The notes under the pieces: model-generated | Seen by the model: the letters and a program-made list of their open reading frames with translations, nothing else | What the model was told of the DNA's origin: nothing | Database searches by the model: none | Shown here: positions 1 to 9,119 of the stretch, piece by piece | Layout: each line of letters starts with the position of its first letter | How positions within the stretch are numbered: the stretch's first letter is position 1 | Origin: Herbaspirillum autotrophicum | Lineage (GTDB): Bacteria > Pseudomonadota > Gammaproteobacteria > Burkholderiales > Burkholderiaceae_D | Direction: 5' to 3' | NCBI RefSeq assembly: GCF_001189915.1 | Contig: NZ_LFLS01000042.1 | Location: 1-45,900 of the forward strand | Length of the DNA: 45,900 nucleotides | Position numbers and translations under genes: made by a program

Positions 1-7
1 TCAGTAA

Positions 8-45
8 AAAAAGCGGCGCTTCGATCTAACGAAGCGCCGCTTTTT
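8..45. terminator. Bidirectional rho-independent terminator
   Basis: A perfect stem of GCGGCGCTTCG (13-23) and its complement (30-40) around a six-base loop is flanked by an A-run on the left and a T-run on the right. It can therefore end transcripts from either direction. It probably closes a gene lying left of the window and insulates the hydrolase that follows. Confidence 0.85.
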
Positions 46-152
46 CTTTGTTGCACCAGTGACTGCAAGAGCGTGATAACAACAGCCCCATCCGGCTTCC
101 GGGAATCTCCATTAGTATGGTCATTCCACGTTGCTCATCAAGGACCATAAAA

Positions 153-1217
153 ATGATTCGGAGACTCACACTGACATGCATCGCCCCGCTACTGCTGGTC
201 GCTGCCACGTTATCTTCGCCGTCCCGCGCGGCCGGCTATCCGGAGCAGCGCGAAGCCGACTGGATCGCGCCCGACTTTACCTTCCATACCGGTCAAACGC
301 TGAAAAATCTGCGGCTGCATTACGCTACCATCGGCAATCCGCAGCATTCGGCAGTGTTGCTGTTGCACGGCACCTACCGCAGCGGCGCCGATATGCTGGG
401 CAAAGACTTTGGTGGTGAATTGTTCGGTCCGGGTCAAGCGTTGGATGCCAGCAAGCATTTCATCATCATGCCCGATGCTATCCGCACGGGAAAGTCTGCC
501 AAACCGTCGGATGGCTTGCGCACGGCTTTTCCGCAATACAACTATGCCGACATGGTGCTGGCGCAATACCGACTGGTGACGGAAGGCCTGGGCATCAAAC
601 ATTTGCGGCTGGTCATGGGTAATTCCATGGGCGGCATGCAAACCTGGCTGTGGGGTGAAACTTATCCGACCATGATGGATGCGCTGGTGCCGATGGCGTC
701 GCAGCCAATCGAAATGGCCAGCCGCAACTGGATGATGCGCCGCATGCTGGTGGAATCTATCAGGCAAGACCCGACATGGAACAATGGTAATTACACCAGC
801 CAGCCACCTTCCCTGCGTCTGGCCAATACCATGTTCGTGATCGCGACCAGCGGCGGCACCATGGCGTATCAGACTCAGGCACCGACCCGGGCGCAAGCCG
901 ACAAGATGGTGGATGAGCGGCTGGCAGCACCGGTCACGGCCGACGCCAACGATTTCATCTATCAGTGGAGTTCATCGGCAGACTTCAATGCGATGCCGGC
1001 GCTGGGCCGGATTCAGGCACCGCTGCTGGCGATCAATTCGGCAGATGACGAGCGCAATCCGCCCGAGACCGGCACCATGACAGCGGCCTTGCAGCAAATG
1101 AAAAAGGCCGAATTGTATGTAATTCCCGCGAGCGCAGAAACGCGTGGCCACGGTACGACCGGCATGGCCAGATTTTATGCAAAACAGTTGGCGGCATTTT
1201 TGAACAGCGTGCCGTAA
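153..1217 (+). CDS. Secreted alpha/beta hydrolase, MetX-like fold
   Basis: An alpha/beta-hydrolase of the homoserine O-acetyltransferase-like superfamily, but not a clear MetX. The start at 153 is preferred over 117 because an AAGGA lies about nine bases ahead; it gives 354 residues. The N-terminus (basic start, hydrophobic stretch, SRA-A) looks like a Sec signal peptide, so the enzyme is probably periplasmic, unlike true cytoplasmic MetX. Visible features are the oxyanion-side HGTYRSG, the nucleophile elbow GNSMGG (Ser about 158), an Asp in SADDERNPP and a His in TRGHGTTG, completing a Ser-Asp-His triad. The substrate is unknown. It stands alone, convergent with the NUDIX gene. Confidence 0.8.
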   Translation: MIRRLTLTCIAPLLLVAATLSSPSRAAGYPEQREADWIAPDFTFHTGQTLKNLRLHYATIGNPQHSAVLLLHGTYRSGADMLGKDFGGELFGPGQALDASKHFIIMPDAIRTGKSAKPSDGLRTAFPQYNYADMVLAQYRLVTEGLGIKHLRLVMGNSMGGMQTWLWGETYPTMMDALVPMASQPIEMASRNWMMRRMLVESIRQDPTWNNGNYTSQPPSLRLANTMFVIATSGGTMAYQTQAPTRAQADKMVDERLAAPVTADANDFIYQWSSSADFNAMPALGRIQAPLLAINSADDERNPPETGTMTAALQQMKKAELYVIPASAETRGHGTTGMARFYAKQLAAFLNSVP

Positions 1218-1225
1218 GGCCCGCT

Positions 1226-1256
1226 CAGGTTCCGCGACGCGACGGTGCGGAACCTG
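1226..1256. terminator. Hairpin between convergent genes
   Basis: CAGGTTCCGC (1226-1235) pairs perfectly with GCGGAACCTG (1247-1256) around an 11-base loop. It sits between the stops of the convergent hydrolase and NUDIX genes. There is no strong T-run on either side, so it may be a weak or Rho-assisted terminator. Confidence 0.5.
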
Positions 1257-1267
1257 TTCAGCGCATG

Positions 1268-1831
1268 TCAGGCGGCTGGCAACGTCCAGTTGCCAGCGAC
1301 GATCTTTTCCAGCCAGAAGGCACCGATGACGGTCTTGACGTCGGTCACCTTGCCTTGGCGGACCATCTCCAGCAATTCCGGCAGCGGCGCTTTGAAAATA
1401 TCCAGGAATTCGCCGTCATCAAGCTTGCGCTCTCCTGCTTCCAGACCACGTGCCAGATAGATTTCCAGATGTTCGTCCGAATAGGCAATCGCATTGTGGA
1501 TGGTGCAGACGAATTGCCAGTCGCGCGCGACATAACCGGTTTCTTCCTGCAGTTCACGCTTGGCGCAAGCCAGGGTATCTTCGCCGGCATCGATCTTGCC
1601 AGCCGGGAATTCAACGAAGACCTGATCCAGCGGATAACGGAATTGCCGCTCCAGCAACACGCTGCCATCATCGAACAGCGGCAGGATCACGACTGCACCG
1701 GGATGGCGGATGTATTCGCGCACCGCATCCTTACCGTCAGGCAGGCGCACGGTGTCGCGTTCGATTTTCAGGAAGTGGCCGTCATAGACCGACGCGCCGC
1801 CGACCTTGGTTTCTTTGAGATGTGCATCCAT
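1268..1831 (-). CDS. NUDIX hydrolase, ADP-ribose pyrophosphatase-like
   Basis: 187 residues, with the full Nudix box GX5EX7REUXEEXGU visible at residues 78-100: G78, E84, R92-E93, E96-E97 and G99. The upstream part resembles NudF-type ADP-ribose pyrophosphatases (VREYIRHPGAVVILP, then a QFRYP segment), which hydrolyse ADP-ribose and related nucleoside diphosphate compounds in the cytoplasm with Mg2+. It is the last gene of the minus-strand run that begins with nuoA, 72 bases after DUF2818, with a hairpin in the gap. Co-location with the NADH-consuming complex suggests turnover of damaged or broken NAD, but this is inference. The substrate cannot be fixed from sequence alone. Confidence 0.88.
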   Translation of the reverse strand: MDAHLKETKVGGASVYDGHFLKIERDTVRLPDGKDAVREYIRHPGAVVILPLFDDGSVLLERQFRYPLDQVFVEFPAGKIDAGEDTLACAKRELQEETGYVARDWQFVCTIHNAIAYSDEHLEIYLARGLEAGERKLDDGEFLDIFKAPLPELLEMVRQGKVTDVKTVIGAFWLEKIVAGNWTLPAA

Positions 1832-1866
1832 GAGCGCAGGTCCGTAGCTTGAGTGGAAAACGCAGC

Positions 1867-1887
1867 AGATCCCGACTGGCGGGATCT
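1867..1887 (-). terminator. Hairpin after nuo-DUF2818, ahead of NUDIX gene
   Basis: AGATCCCG (1867-1874) and CGGGATCT (1880-1887) form a perfect eight-pair stem with a five-base loop, in the 72-base gap between DUF2818 and the NUDIX gene. No immediate U-tract follows on the minus strand, so it may attenuate rather than stop nuo transcription, or act as a 3'-end stabiliser. Confidence 0.45.
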
Positions 1888-1903
1888 GAGGGGTGACACG
1901 ACG

Positions 1904-2218
1904 TCAGGCGTGATGTTTGCGCAGATAGCGCAGCACGTAGCCGGGATACGCCAGTACCAGAAACAGACAGCCGGTCACTGCGTAAAATTCCCAGCCCTGC
2001 GGAAAAGCGTTGCCGATGCTGTTTTCGAAAAACCAGGCAATCACACCCACCACGGCGTAGAGTACCAGCAACTCCAGCAGCCGCATCCAAAGTGACTTGA
2101 CGTAGCCATCCCGCTTGCTCAACGGAATCAGGCCAAACAATTGCTGGTTCAGGAACGGCAGGTTGGCGGCCAATACCGCCAACACGATCACCGCCCAGCT
2201 ATACAGGGAAACATTCAC
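1904..2218 (-). CDS. DUF2818 family membrane protein
   Basis: 104 residues starting with GTG directly after the nuoN TAA, so almost certainly translationally coupled to it. An N-terminal hydrophobic segment (about residues 6-24), a second (about 48-65) and a third (about 75-93) suggest three membrane passes, followed by a basic tail ending RKHHA. I recognise it as DUF2818, a family found beside nuo in betaproteobacteria. No catalytic motif is visible. The coupling suggests a complex I accessory or assembly protein, but there is no direct sequence evidence for that role. Confidence 0.8.
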   Translation of the reverse strand: MNVSLYSWAVIVLAVLAANLPFLNQQLFGLIPLSKRDGYVKSLWMRLLELLVLYAVVGVIAWFFENSIGNAFPQGWEFYAVTGCLFLVLAYPGYVLRYLRKHHA

Positions 2219-3724
2219 TTACGACATCACCTTGCTGAGGAACGTTGCCAGCGTCGTCACAATGGCGTTGGTGCAGGCTTCCATCAGGTGACCCGGCCAC
2301 AGGCCGAGTGCCAGTGCGGCGATACCGTTGAGGCTGAGCACCACGCGCATGTCGAGGCTGGCAGTGATCTTGCCAGTGTCAGCCGGCTCATCGAAGTACA
2401 TCAGCTTGATGACGCGCAGATAGTAGAACGCACCCACCAGCGAGAACACCACGGCCAATACCGCCAGCCAGATCTGACCGGTGCCGAGCACGGCCTGCAA
2501 GACCGACAGCTTGGCGTAGAAACCGACCATCGGCGGAATGCCTGCCAGCGAGAACATCAGCACCAGCATCACTACTGCGAACCATGGGCTGCGTTGATTA
2601 AGGCCCTTGAAGTCTTCCAGGTTGTCGGCTTCGAAACCCGAGCGCGCCATCAGCAGGATCACGCCGAAGGTACCGAGCGTGGTCAAGACATAGGTGATCG
2701 CATAAAACAGCGAGGCGCTGTAGGCATTGACTGCCGAGAACAGATTGCCGTCGACCACGCCGGACAGCATGCCGAGCAGCATGAAGCCCATGTGCGAGAT
2801 GGTCGAATAGGCCAGCATGCGCTTGATATTGGTTTGTGCAATCGCGGTGACGTTACCGATGATGATCGACAATACCGCCAGCACCATCAGCATCTGCTGC
2901 CAATCGATTGCCAGCGGCAACATGCCTTCCACCAGCAAGCGGAATGTGATCGCAAATGCTGCCAGTTTCGGTGCACCGCCCAGCAACAATGTGACTGGCG
3001 TTGGCGCGCCTTGATAGACGTCCGGCACCCACATGTGGAATGGCACGGCACCGAGCTTGAACGCCAGGCCGGCGACCACGAACACTACGCCGAACACCAG
3101 CACGGTACGGTCCACGGTGCCCGAGACGATGGCGCGGAATACTTCATTGAGTTCCAGCGAACCGGTGGCGCCGTACAACATGGAAATACCGTACAACAGG
3201 AAACCGGAAGCCAGCGCGCCGAGCACGAAATACTTCATCGCCGCTTCGGTCGCACCGATATTGTTGCGACGCAGCGCCACCAGCGCATACAGCGACAGCG
3301 ACATCAGTTCCAGACCGAGGTAAATGCTCAGGAAGCTGTTACCCGAAATCATGATCATCTGGCCCAGCAGCGAAAACAGCGCCAGTGCGTAGAACTCACC
3401 GCCGAGCTCGCCGCCGACGATGCCGCGGTCAGTCGTGTATTGACGACCGTACACCAGCGTCATGCCGATGGCCAGGTAGGAAAACAGTTTCAGCAGATTC
3501 GCCAGCGGATCGGAGACGAACATGTTGTTGAACGTGTAGACCGTTACGCCGCTATTGAAATCGCCCAGGGTCAGCGCCGCGCAGACAACCAGTGCCAGCA
3601 GGGACAACAGATAAGTGACGACGCGCTTGGCATCCGGCAAAAACATATCGATCAGCAGAATTGCGGAAGTCGCAATCAGCAGAAATATTTCCGGATAGAC
3701 AGGGATCAGATTCATGTTATTCAT
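2219..3724 (-). CDS. nuoN: NADH-quinone oxidoreductase subunit N
   Basis: Antiporter-like membrane subunit of complex I, about 14 helices and 501 residues, in line with the family. Proton-channel features are present: a Glu in helix 5 (YLGLELMSL), the helix-7 lysine region ([20 protein letters not shown]) and the broken-helix segment with [15 protein letters not shown]. It pumps protons in the inner membrane. Starts at 3724 or three codons later are both possible. The gap to nuoM is about 127 bases, the widest in the operon, and holds a stable hairpin. Confidence 0.97.
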   Translation of the reverse strand: MNNMNLIPVYPEIFLLIATSAILLIDMFLPDAKRVVTYLLSLLALVVCAALTLGDFNSGVTVYTFNNMFVSDPLANLLKLFSYLAIGMTLVYGRQYTTDRGIVGGELGGEFYALALFSLLGQMIMISGNSFLSIYLGLELMSLSLYALVALRRNNIGATEAAMKYFVLGALASGFLLYGISMLYGATGSLELNEVFRAIVSGTVDRTVLVFGVVFVVAGLAFKLGAVPFHMWVPDVYQGAPTPVTLLLGGAPKLAAFAITFRLLVEGMLPLAIDWQQMLMVLAVLSIIIGNVTAIAQTNIKRMLAYSTISHMGFMLLGMLSGVVDGNLFSAVNAYSASLFYAITYVLTTLGTFGVILLMARSGFEADNLEDFKGLNQRSPWFAVVMLVLMFSLAGIPPMVGFYAKLSVLQAVLGTGQIWLAVLAVVFSLVGAFYYLRVIKLMYFDEPADTGKITASLDMRVVLSLNGIAALALGLWPGHLMEACTNAIVTTLATFLSKVMS

Positions 3725-3812
3725 TTAGTTACCGCTTATTTTCGTCCGCGTTTTGCTTGCCGTTGGTCGTTCCTGAGCATCTTGCCGAAACGTCGTGCCG
3801 CACGCTCTCAGA

Positions 3813-3840
3813 CGTCGGTGTGGCGACCGCCCCACCGACG
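3813..3840 (-). other. Hairpin in nuoM-nuoN gap
   Basis: CGTCGGTG (3813-3820) pairs with CACCGACG (3833-3840). Inside it, GGC (3822-3824) pairs with GCC (3829-3831) after a one-base mismatch, leaving a GACC loop. It is GC-rich and lies in the longest intercistronic gap of the operon. No U-tract follows, so a processing or stability role is more likely than termination. Confidence 0.5.
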
Positions 3841-3851
3841 CGCATCGGGCG

Positions 3852-5339
3852 CTAATTAATCTTTGATACCGCAATGTGTTTGAGCAAATCACTCACCGAA
3901 GTCTGCATTGCGTCTGTTACCGGTGCCGGATACAGGCCCATCACCAGCACTGCAATCGCCAGCAAGCCGAGGATGAAGAATTCGCGCTTGTTGACATCGG
4001 TCAGTTCCGCCACGTGATGATTGGTGATGGCACCGAAAATCACGCGCTTGGCCAGCCACAGCGAATAGGCTGCGCCCAGGATCAGCGCCGTTGCTGCCAG
4101 CAGACCGATCCAGAAGTTGAACTTGACCGCACCCAGAATCACCATGAATTCACCGACAAAGCCGGAGGTCGCAGGCAGACCGCAGTTGGCCAGCGAGAAC
4201 AGGATGAAGAAGGCAGCGAAACGCGGCATGGTATTGACCACACCACCATACTGGGCGATGTCACGGGTATGCATGCGGTCATACAACACGCCGATCGACA
4301 TGAACATCGCGCCCGACACGAAGCCGTGCGAAATCATTTGTGCGATACCGCCCTGCACTGCCATGTCGTTGAACATGAAAAAGCCGAGGGTAACGAAGCC
4401 CATGTGCGCAATCGATGAATACGCCACCAGTTTCTTCATGTCTTGCTGGACCAGCGCCACCAGACCGATATAGATCACGGCCACCAGCGACAAGGTAATC
4501 ATGAAGCCCGACAGCGCATGGCTGGCGTCCGGCAGGATCGGCAGCGAGAAGCGCAGGAAACCGTAAGCGCCGAGCTTCAGCATGATCGCGGCCAGCACGA
4601 TGGAACCACCGGTCGGCGCTTCCACGTGAGCATCCGGCAACCAGGTGTGCACCGGCCACATCGGCACCTTGACGGCAAACGCCATCAGGAACGCGAAGAA
4701 CAGGACTTTTTGTTCCAGCATCGACAATGGCAACTGATGCCAGGTCGGAATCTCGAAACTGCCACCCGATACGAAATACAGATAGATCAGTGCGATCAGC
4801 ATCAGCAGCGAGCCGAGCAAGGTGTACAGGAAAAACTTGAACGCTGCGTAGACGCGATTGGCGCCGCCCCAGACACCGACGATGATGAACATCGGAATCA
4901 GCGTGGCTTCAAAGAATACGTAGAACAGCATGCCGTCGAGTGCCGAGAACACACCGATCATCAGACCCGACAGGATCAGGAATGCGCCCATGTATTGGCC
5001 GACGCGTTTCTGGATCACTTCCCAGCCGGCCAGCACCACGATCACGGTGATGAAGGCAGTCAGCGGAATGAACCACAGCGACAGACCGTCGATACCGAGG
5101 AAGTAGCTGATGTTGAAACGGTCGATCCAGGGCGTCTTCTCGACGAACTGGTAACCATGCGCGGCAGCATCGAAATGTTGAATCAGCGGGAACGTCACCA
5201 CCAGACTGACGACGGCGCCGATCAACGCCAGCCAGCGCGTCAGATTGCGATTGTCGTCACGGCCAATGGCGATGACCAGCATACCGAAAGCGACTGGACA
5301 CCAGATCGCAAGGCTCAGAAAAGGAGTTGTTGACTGCAT
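3852..5339 (-). CDS. nuoM: NADH-quinone oxidoreductase subunit M
   Basis: Antiporter-like proton-pumping subunit of complex I. The reading frame is open to 5393, but the ATG at 5339 (MQSTTPFLSL) gives the usual length of 495 residues and leaves a 23-base gap to nuoL, so it is the likely start. Conserved marks are the helix-5 glutamate (YVFFEATLIPMF), the helix-7 lysine (FAVKVPMWPVHTWLPDAH) and the discontinuous helix segment (KKLVAYSSIAHMGFV). It is an integral inner-membrane protein of about 14 helices, between NuoL and NuoN in the membrane arm. Confidence 0.97.
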   Translation of the reverse strand: MQSTTPFLSLAIWCPVAFGMLVIAIGRDDNRNLTRWLALIGAVVSLVVTFPLIQHFDAAAHGYQFVEKTPWIDRFNISYFLGIDGLSLWFIPLTAFITVIVVLAGWEVIQKRVGQYMGAFLILSGLMIGVFSALDGMLFYVFFEATLIPMFIIVGVWGGANRVYAAFKFFLYTLLGSLLMLIALIYLYFVSGGSFEIPTWHQLPLSMLEQKVLFFAFLMAFAVKVPMWPVHTWLPDAHVEAPTGGSIVLAAIMLKLGAYGFLRFSLPILPDASHALSGFMITLSLVAVIYIGLVALVQQDMKKLVAYSSIAHMGFVTLGFFMFNDMAVQGGIAQMISHGFVSGAMFMSIGVLYDRMHTRDIAQYGGVVNTMPRFAAFFILFSLANCGLPATSGFVGEFMVILGAVKFNFWIGLLAATALILGAAYSLWLAKRVIFGAITNHHVAELTDVNKREFFILGLLAIAVLVMGLYPAPVTDAMQTSVSDLLKHIAVSKIN

Positions 5340-5362
5340 GTTATTTACTTTACTCCGCCAAC

Positions 5363-7465
5363 TTATTTGGCAAACGGAAACGGCATGAACCAAACCAGGA
5401 AACCCAGCACCCCGATGATCATCACAAATGCATAGTGATAGATATAACCGGACTGCCAGAGGCGCGTGACTTTCGAGAACCAGTTGACAACCTTGGCGCT
5501 GCCGTTGACCACGAGACCGTCAATGATCCCCTTGTCGCCGACGCTCCACAAACCGCCACCCAGCAAACGGGCACCGCCTGCGAACACCACCTCATTGAAC
5601 TTGTCGAGGTAGTACTTGTTATCCAGCAAGGTATAGACCGCGCTGAACTTGTCCTTGAACCAGGCCGGGACGCGCGGGTTGATCATGTAGCAGTAGTACG
5701 CCGTCGCCACGCCGGCAATCGCCAGCCACAACGGCAACGATGTCAGCGAATGCGTGACCATGGCAACCGGGCCGTGGAATTCATGCGCCAGTTCTTCCAT
5801 TGCCTTGTGGTTTTCACCAAAGAACAGCACGCCCTTGAAGAAGTCGCCGTACAGCATCGGTGCAATCGCGAAGAAACCGATGATGACCGAAGGAATCGCC
5901 AGCAGGATCAGCGGCAGCGTCACCACCAGCGGCGATTCGTGCGGCTTCTGTCCTGGTGCCAGACCGTGATGCTCGTGGTCGTCATGGGCGTCGTCGTGTG
6001 CATCATGGGCATCGTGACCATGAGCATCAGCGTGTGCCGGCGCGTGGTGATCATCATGTGCGTGGGCATCATGCGCATGCGCCTTGCCGAAACGTTCTTC
6101 GCCGTGGAACACCATGAAATACATGCGGAACGAGTAGAACGCAGTGACGAATACGCCTGCCAGCACCGCGAAGTAGGCAAAACCGGCACCGGCCAGATGC
6201 GTTTCCGCAACCGCTTCGATGATGCTGTCCTTCGAGTAGAAACCGGAGAAGAACGGCGTACCGATCAGCGCCAGCGAACCGACCAGCGACGTGATCCAGG
6301 TAATCGGCATGTACTTGCGCAGACCACCCATGTTGCGCATGTCCTGATCATGGTGCATGCCGATGATGACCGAACCGGCGCCAAGGAACAGCAAGGCCTT
6401 GAAGAACGCGTGCGTCATCAGATGGAATACCGCTACCGAGTAGGCCGAAGCACCGAGCGCAACCGTCATGTAGCCGAGCTGCGACAGCGTGGAGTAAGCC
6501 ACCACGCGTTTGATGTCGGTCTGAATGATGCCGAGGAAACCCATGAACAACGCCGTGATGGCACCGATCACCAGAATCACCGACAACGCCGTGTCGGACA
6601 ATTCAAACAGCGGCGACATGCGCGCCACCATGAAGATACCGGCGGTCACCATGGTTGCCGCGTGGATCAGTGCCGAAATCGGGGTCGGGCCTTCCATTGA
6701 ATCCGGCAGCCAGACGTGCAGCGGGAACTGGGCCGATTTACCCATGGCGCCGACGAACAGGCAGATACATGCCACCGTCAGCAACATCCAGTCGCTGCCC
6801 GGCAAGGTCATTTGTGCCAGTTCACCGCGCTTGGCGAATACTTCGCCGTAGTTCATCGAACCGGCATACGCCAGCAGCAAACCGATACCGAGGATGAAGC
6901 CGAAGTCACCCACGCGGTTGACCAGGAACGCCTTCATGTTGGCCTTGATCGCGGTCGGCCGGGTGTACCAGAAACCGATCAGCAGATACGACACCAGGCC
7001 CACCGCTTCCCAACCGAAGAACAGTTGCAGGAAGTTGTTGCTCATGACCAGCATCAGCATCGAGAAGGTGAACAGCGAGATGTACGAGAAGAAGCGGTTG
7101 TAGCCTTCGTCGTCCTTCATGTAGCCGATGGTGTAGATGTGGACCATCAGCGAAACGAAGGTCACCACGCACATCATCATCGCCGTCAGGCTGTCGATCA
7201 GGAAGCCGACTTCCAGTTTCAGGCCGGCGACCGTCATCCAGGTGTACAGGGTGCCGTTGTAGGTCGCGCCGTCCATCACCGCCAGCAACGTCTGGAACGA
7301 GATGATGCAAGCGATCAGTACCCCGAGAATGGTCGCGGTATGCGAGACCTTGCGACCGACGACGTTGCCGAAAAATTTTGTCCCCAGCAAACCTGCAATG
7401 GCAGAACCTGCCAACGGCGCCAGTGGTACGGCAAGAAGAAGATGTGGGTTAAGTTGCCCCGCCAT
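5363..7465 (-). CDS. nuoL: NADH-quinone oxidoreductase subunit L
   Basis: Distal antiporter-like subunit of complex I, 700 residues. E153 (GWEAVG), K243 (AMGKSAQFPLHVWLPD) and the KRVVAYSTLSQLGYM segment near 319-333 are the expected channel residues. It is longer than Escherichia coli NuoL (about 613), largely because of a loop after residue 460 that holds 15 histidines in 38 residues (463-500). The long amphipathic helix and C-terminal anchor that brace the membrane arm should lie in the last about 130 residues. The ATG at 7465 is the only sensible start. Confidence 0.97.
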   Translation of the reverse strand: MAGQLNPHLLLAVPLAPLAGSAIAGLLGTKFFGNVVGRKVSHTATILGVLIACIISFQTLLAVMDGATYNGTLYTWMTVAGLKLEVGFLIDSLTAMMMCVVTFVSLMVHIYTIGYMKDDEGYNRFFSYISLFTFSMLMLVMSNNFLQLFFGWEAVGLVSYLLIGFWYTRPTAIKANMKAFLVNRVGDFGFILGIGLLLAYAGSMNYGEVFAKRGELAQMTLPGSDWMLLTVACICLFVGAMGKSAQFPLHVWLPDSMEGPTPISALIHAATMVTAGIFMVARMSPLFELSDTALSVILVIGAITALFMGFLGIIQTDIKRVVAYSTLSQLGYMTVALGASAYSVAVFHLMTHAFFKALLFLGAGSVIIGMHHDQDMRNMGGLRKYMPITWITSLVGSLALIGTPFFSGFYSKDSIIEAVAETHLAGAGFAYFAVLAGVFVTAFYSFRMYFMVFHGEERFGKAHAHDAHAHDDHHAPAHADAHGHDAHDAHDDAHDDHEHHGLAPGQKPHESPLVVTLPLILLAIPSVIIGFFAIAPMLYGDFFKGVLFFGENHKAMEELAHEFHGPVAMVTHSLTSLPLWLAIAGVATAYYCYMINPRVPAWFKDKFSAVYTLLDNKYYLDKFNEVVFAGGARLLGGGLWSVGDKGIIDGLVVNGSAKVVNWFSKVTRLWQSGYIYHYAFVMIIGVLGFLVWFMPFPFAK
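5966..6079 (-). repeat. His/Asp/Ala-rich low-complexity insert in nuoL
   Basis: Codons for NuoL residues 463-500 encode a stretch dominated by His, Asp and Ala in imperfect AH, DAH and HDD units, with 15 histidines. The DNA shows the matching short imperfect repeats of ATG/GTG and CATC units. It falls in a loop between helices and is not part of the conserved antiporter core. It resembles metal-binding histidine loops of transporters, though binding is not shown by sequence. Confidence 0.85.
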
Positions 7466-7491
7466 GATGAACCTTATCGCTATCGGGATCC

Positions 7492-7509
7492 CCGGTCAGC
7501 AGCGACCGG
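7492..7509 (-). other. Hairpin in nuoK-nuoL gap
   Basis: CCGGTC (7492-7497) pairs with GACCGG (7504-7509) around AGCAGC, in the 82-base gap between nuoK and nuoL. It is a short, GC-rich structure without a U-tract. Confidence 0.4.
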
Positions 7510-7547
7510 AAATACCCATTTTCAATAGAATTTATAAAACTGCGCGT

Positions 7548-7856
7548 TTAGCCTTTGAGGCTGTCCAGATCTTCGACATTGATGGTATCCAGATTGCGGA
7601 ACAGCACCACCAGAATGGCGAGGCCGATTGCGGATTCCGCCGCGGCCACCGTCAAGATGAAGAAAACGAAGATCTGCCCTGCCGCATCGCCCAGATAATG
7701 CGAAAAAGCAATGAAGTTCATGTTCACCGCCAGCAACATCAGTTCGATTGCCATCAGCAATACGATGACGTTCTTGCGGTTGAGAAAAATGCCGACGATC
7801 GAGATCGCGAACAGGATCGCGCCGAGGACCAGATAATGTGAGAGCGAGAGTGTCAT
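7548..7856 (-). CDS. nuoK: NADH-quinone oxidoreductase subunit K
   Basis: Small membrane subunit of complex I with three transmembrane helices. The open frame reaches 7916, but the ATG at 7856 ([11 protein letters not shown]) gives 102 residues, the family length, and avoids a long overlap with nuoJ, so it is taken as the start. Conserved helix-2 glutamate ([13 protein letters not shown]) and helix-3 glutamate ([12 protein letters not shown]) lie on the central proton path. It sits 13 bases after nuoJ. Confidence 0.96.
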   Translation of the reverse strand: MTLSLSHYLVLGAILFAISIVGIFLNRKNVIVLLMAIELMLLAVNMNFIAFSHYLGDAAGQIFVFFILTVAAAESAIGLAILVVLFRNLDTINVEDLDSLKG

Positions 7857-7869
7857 TGATCGGCGCTCC

Positions 7870-8517
7870 TTAAGGTTGTTGTTCGGTTGCGCCCGACGCC
7901 GCAGCGTCGTTGCCATTGGGACGGGTCGATTCCGACTTCATCTTGACCAGGCGCACGCGGTCACCGCGCTTGACCTTGACCGCATCGGACGGCGCGAAGT
8001 ATTTGGTGTCCTTGCGCTTGCGCAGGGTCAGCGCGACTGCCGCGACGATCGCCACCAGCAGGATGACGGCGGCAATTTCAAAGCCGTAGACATATTCGGT
8101 ATAGATCAGCATGCCCAGCGCCTTGGTGTCGCCGATGGTGGCGGCAGCCGCCGGCACCTGTGCTTCCGGCGCCCAGAAACTGCGCAACAGCACCGCTGCC
8201 ATTTCCAGCACGATGATCACGCCGATGGTGGCCGCCAGCGGGAAGTAAGCCCAGAAGCCTTCACGCATCTTGTCCAGATTGATGTCGAGCATCATGACCA
8301 CGAACAGGAATAGCACCATCACCGCCCCGACATACACCAGGACCAGCACGATGGCCAGAAACTCCGCTTTCAGCAGCAGCCAGATGCCGGCTGCCGAAAA
8401 GAATGCCAGCACCAGAAACAGGGCCGAATGGACCGGATTGCGGGCCGTAATGACGCGTAATGCGGCGAGCACGAGGACCACCGAAAACGCATAGAACAAG
8501 AAAGTTTTGAATTCCAT
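7870..8517 (-). CDS. nuoJ: NADH-quinone oxidoreductase subunit J
   Basis: Five-helix membrane subunit of complex I, 215 residues from the ATG at 8517 ([11 protein letters not shown]); an in-frame TTG two codons earlier is less likely. The conserved helix-3 region with its pi-bulge is seen as [16 protein letters not shown]. The hydrophilic C-terminal tail (about residues 165-215, rich in Lys/Arg then Ala/Asn) is longer than in many homologues. It adjoins NuoK and NuoA near the quinone site. Confidence 0.96.
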   Translation of the reverse strand: MEFKTFLFYAFSVVLVLAALRVITARNPVHSALFLVLAFFSAAGIWLLLKAEFLAIVLVLVYVGAVMVLFLFVVMMLDINLDKMREGFWAYFPLAATIGVIIVLEMAAVLLRSFWAPEAQVPAAAATIGDTKALGMLIYTEYVYGFEIAAVILLVAIVAAVALTLRKRKDTKYFAPSDAVKVKRGDRVRLVKMKSESTRPNGNDAAASGATEQQP

Positions 8518-8599
8518 AATCAACCAAAAAGTTGGCTAAAGCAGCATCAGATCAACCGCCCCGCTGCGCATCTGCGCGGCCGGCCGGCATGACCCCGAA

Positions 8600-9088
8600 T
8601 CAACGATATGCAGCGTCCGCAGTACGTGCGGCAGCAATTTCATTTTCATAACGGTCACCAACGGCCAGCAGCATTTCCTTGGTGTAGTACAGGTCGCCGC
8701 GCTTTTCGCCGTGGTATTCGAGAATATGGGTTTCCACAATCGAGTCAACCGGGCACGACTCTTCGCAAAAACCGCAGAAAATGCATTTGGTCAGATCGAT
8801 GTCGTAACGCGTGGTGCGACGCGAACCGTCATCACGCTGTTCCGACTCAATCGTGATCGCCATCGCCGGGCACACTGCTTCACACAGTTTGCAAGCGATA
8901 CAGCGTTCTTCACCGTTGGGATAGCGACGCAAGGCGTGCAATCCGCGAAAACGCGGTGACTGCGGCGTTTTCTCTTCCGGAAATTGAATCGTGATCTTGC
9001 GTGCGAACAGGTAGCGTCCGGTCAGTGCCAGCCCTTTGAAGAGCTCCCTGAGCATCAGGCTGCCGAAAAAATCCTTGATAGCTTCCAT
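8600..9088 (-). CDS. nuoI: NADH-quinone oxidoreductase subunit I, 2x[4Fe-4S]
   Basis: 162 residues with two ferredoxin-type CxxCxxCxxxCP motifs: C63, C66, C69, C73 and C102, C105, C108, C112. These hold clusters N6a and N6b, which carry electrons from NuoG towards N2 in NuoB. An amphipathic N-terminal segment docks it on the membrane arm. Length and motifs match the family exactly. It lies about 30 bases after nuoH and 82 bases before nuoJ. Confidence 0.97.
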   Translation of the reverse strand: MEAIKDFFGSLMLRELFKGLALTGRYLFARKITIQFPEEKTPQSPRFRGLHALRRYPNGEERCIACKLCEAVCPAMAITIESEQRDDGSRRTTRYDIDLTKCIFCGFCEESCPVDSIVETHILEYHGEKRGDLYYTKEMLLAVGDRYENEIAAARTADAAYR

Positions 9089-9119
9089 CTTATTTCACCT
9101 TATCTTTCAGCCGTTTCCA

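Noticed and set aside
2141..3859. 572-residue plus-strand frame opposite nuoN
   Set aside because: Covers nuoN and DUF2818 in antisense; His/Gln-rich, no motif, no ribosome site, so a shadow.
6000..6090. Short regular repeats suggestive of a CRISPR or VNTR array
   Set aside because: The repeats are imperfect and encode the in-frame NuoL His-rich loop; no spacers of constant length.
8924..9010. Possible start shift or extra gene between nuoI and nuoH
   Set aside because: Frames here are antisense to nuoI, whose eight cysteines and length leave no doubt.
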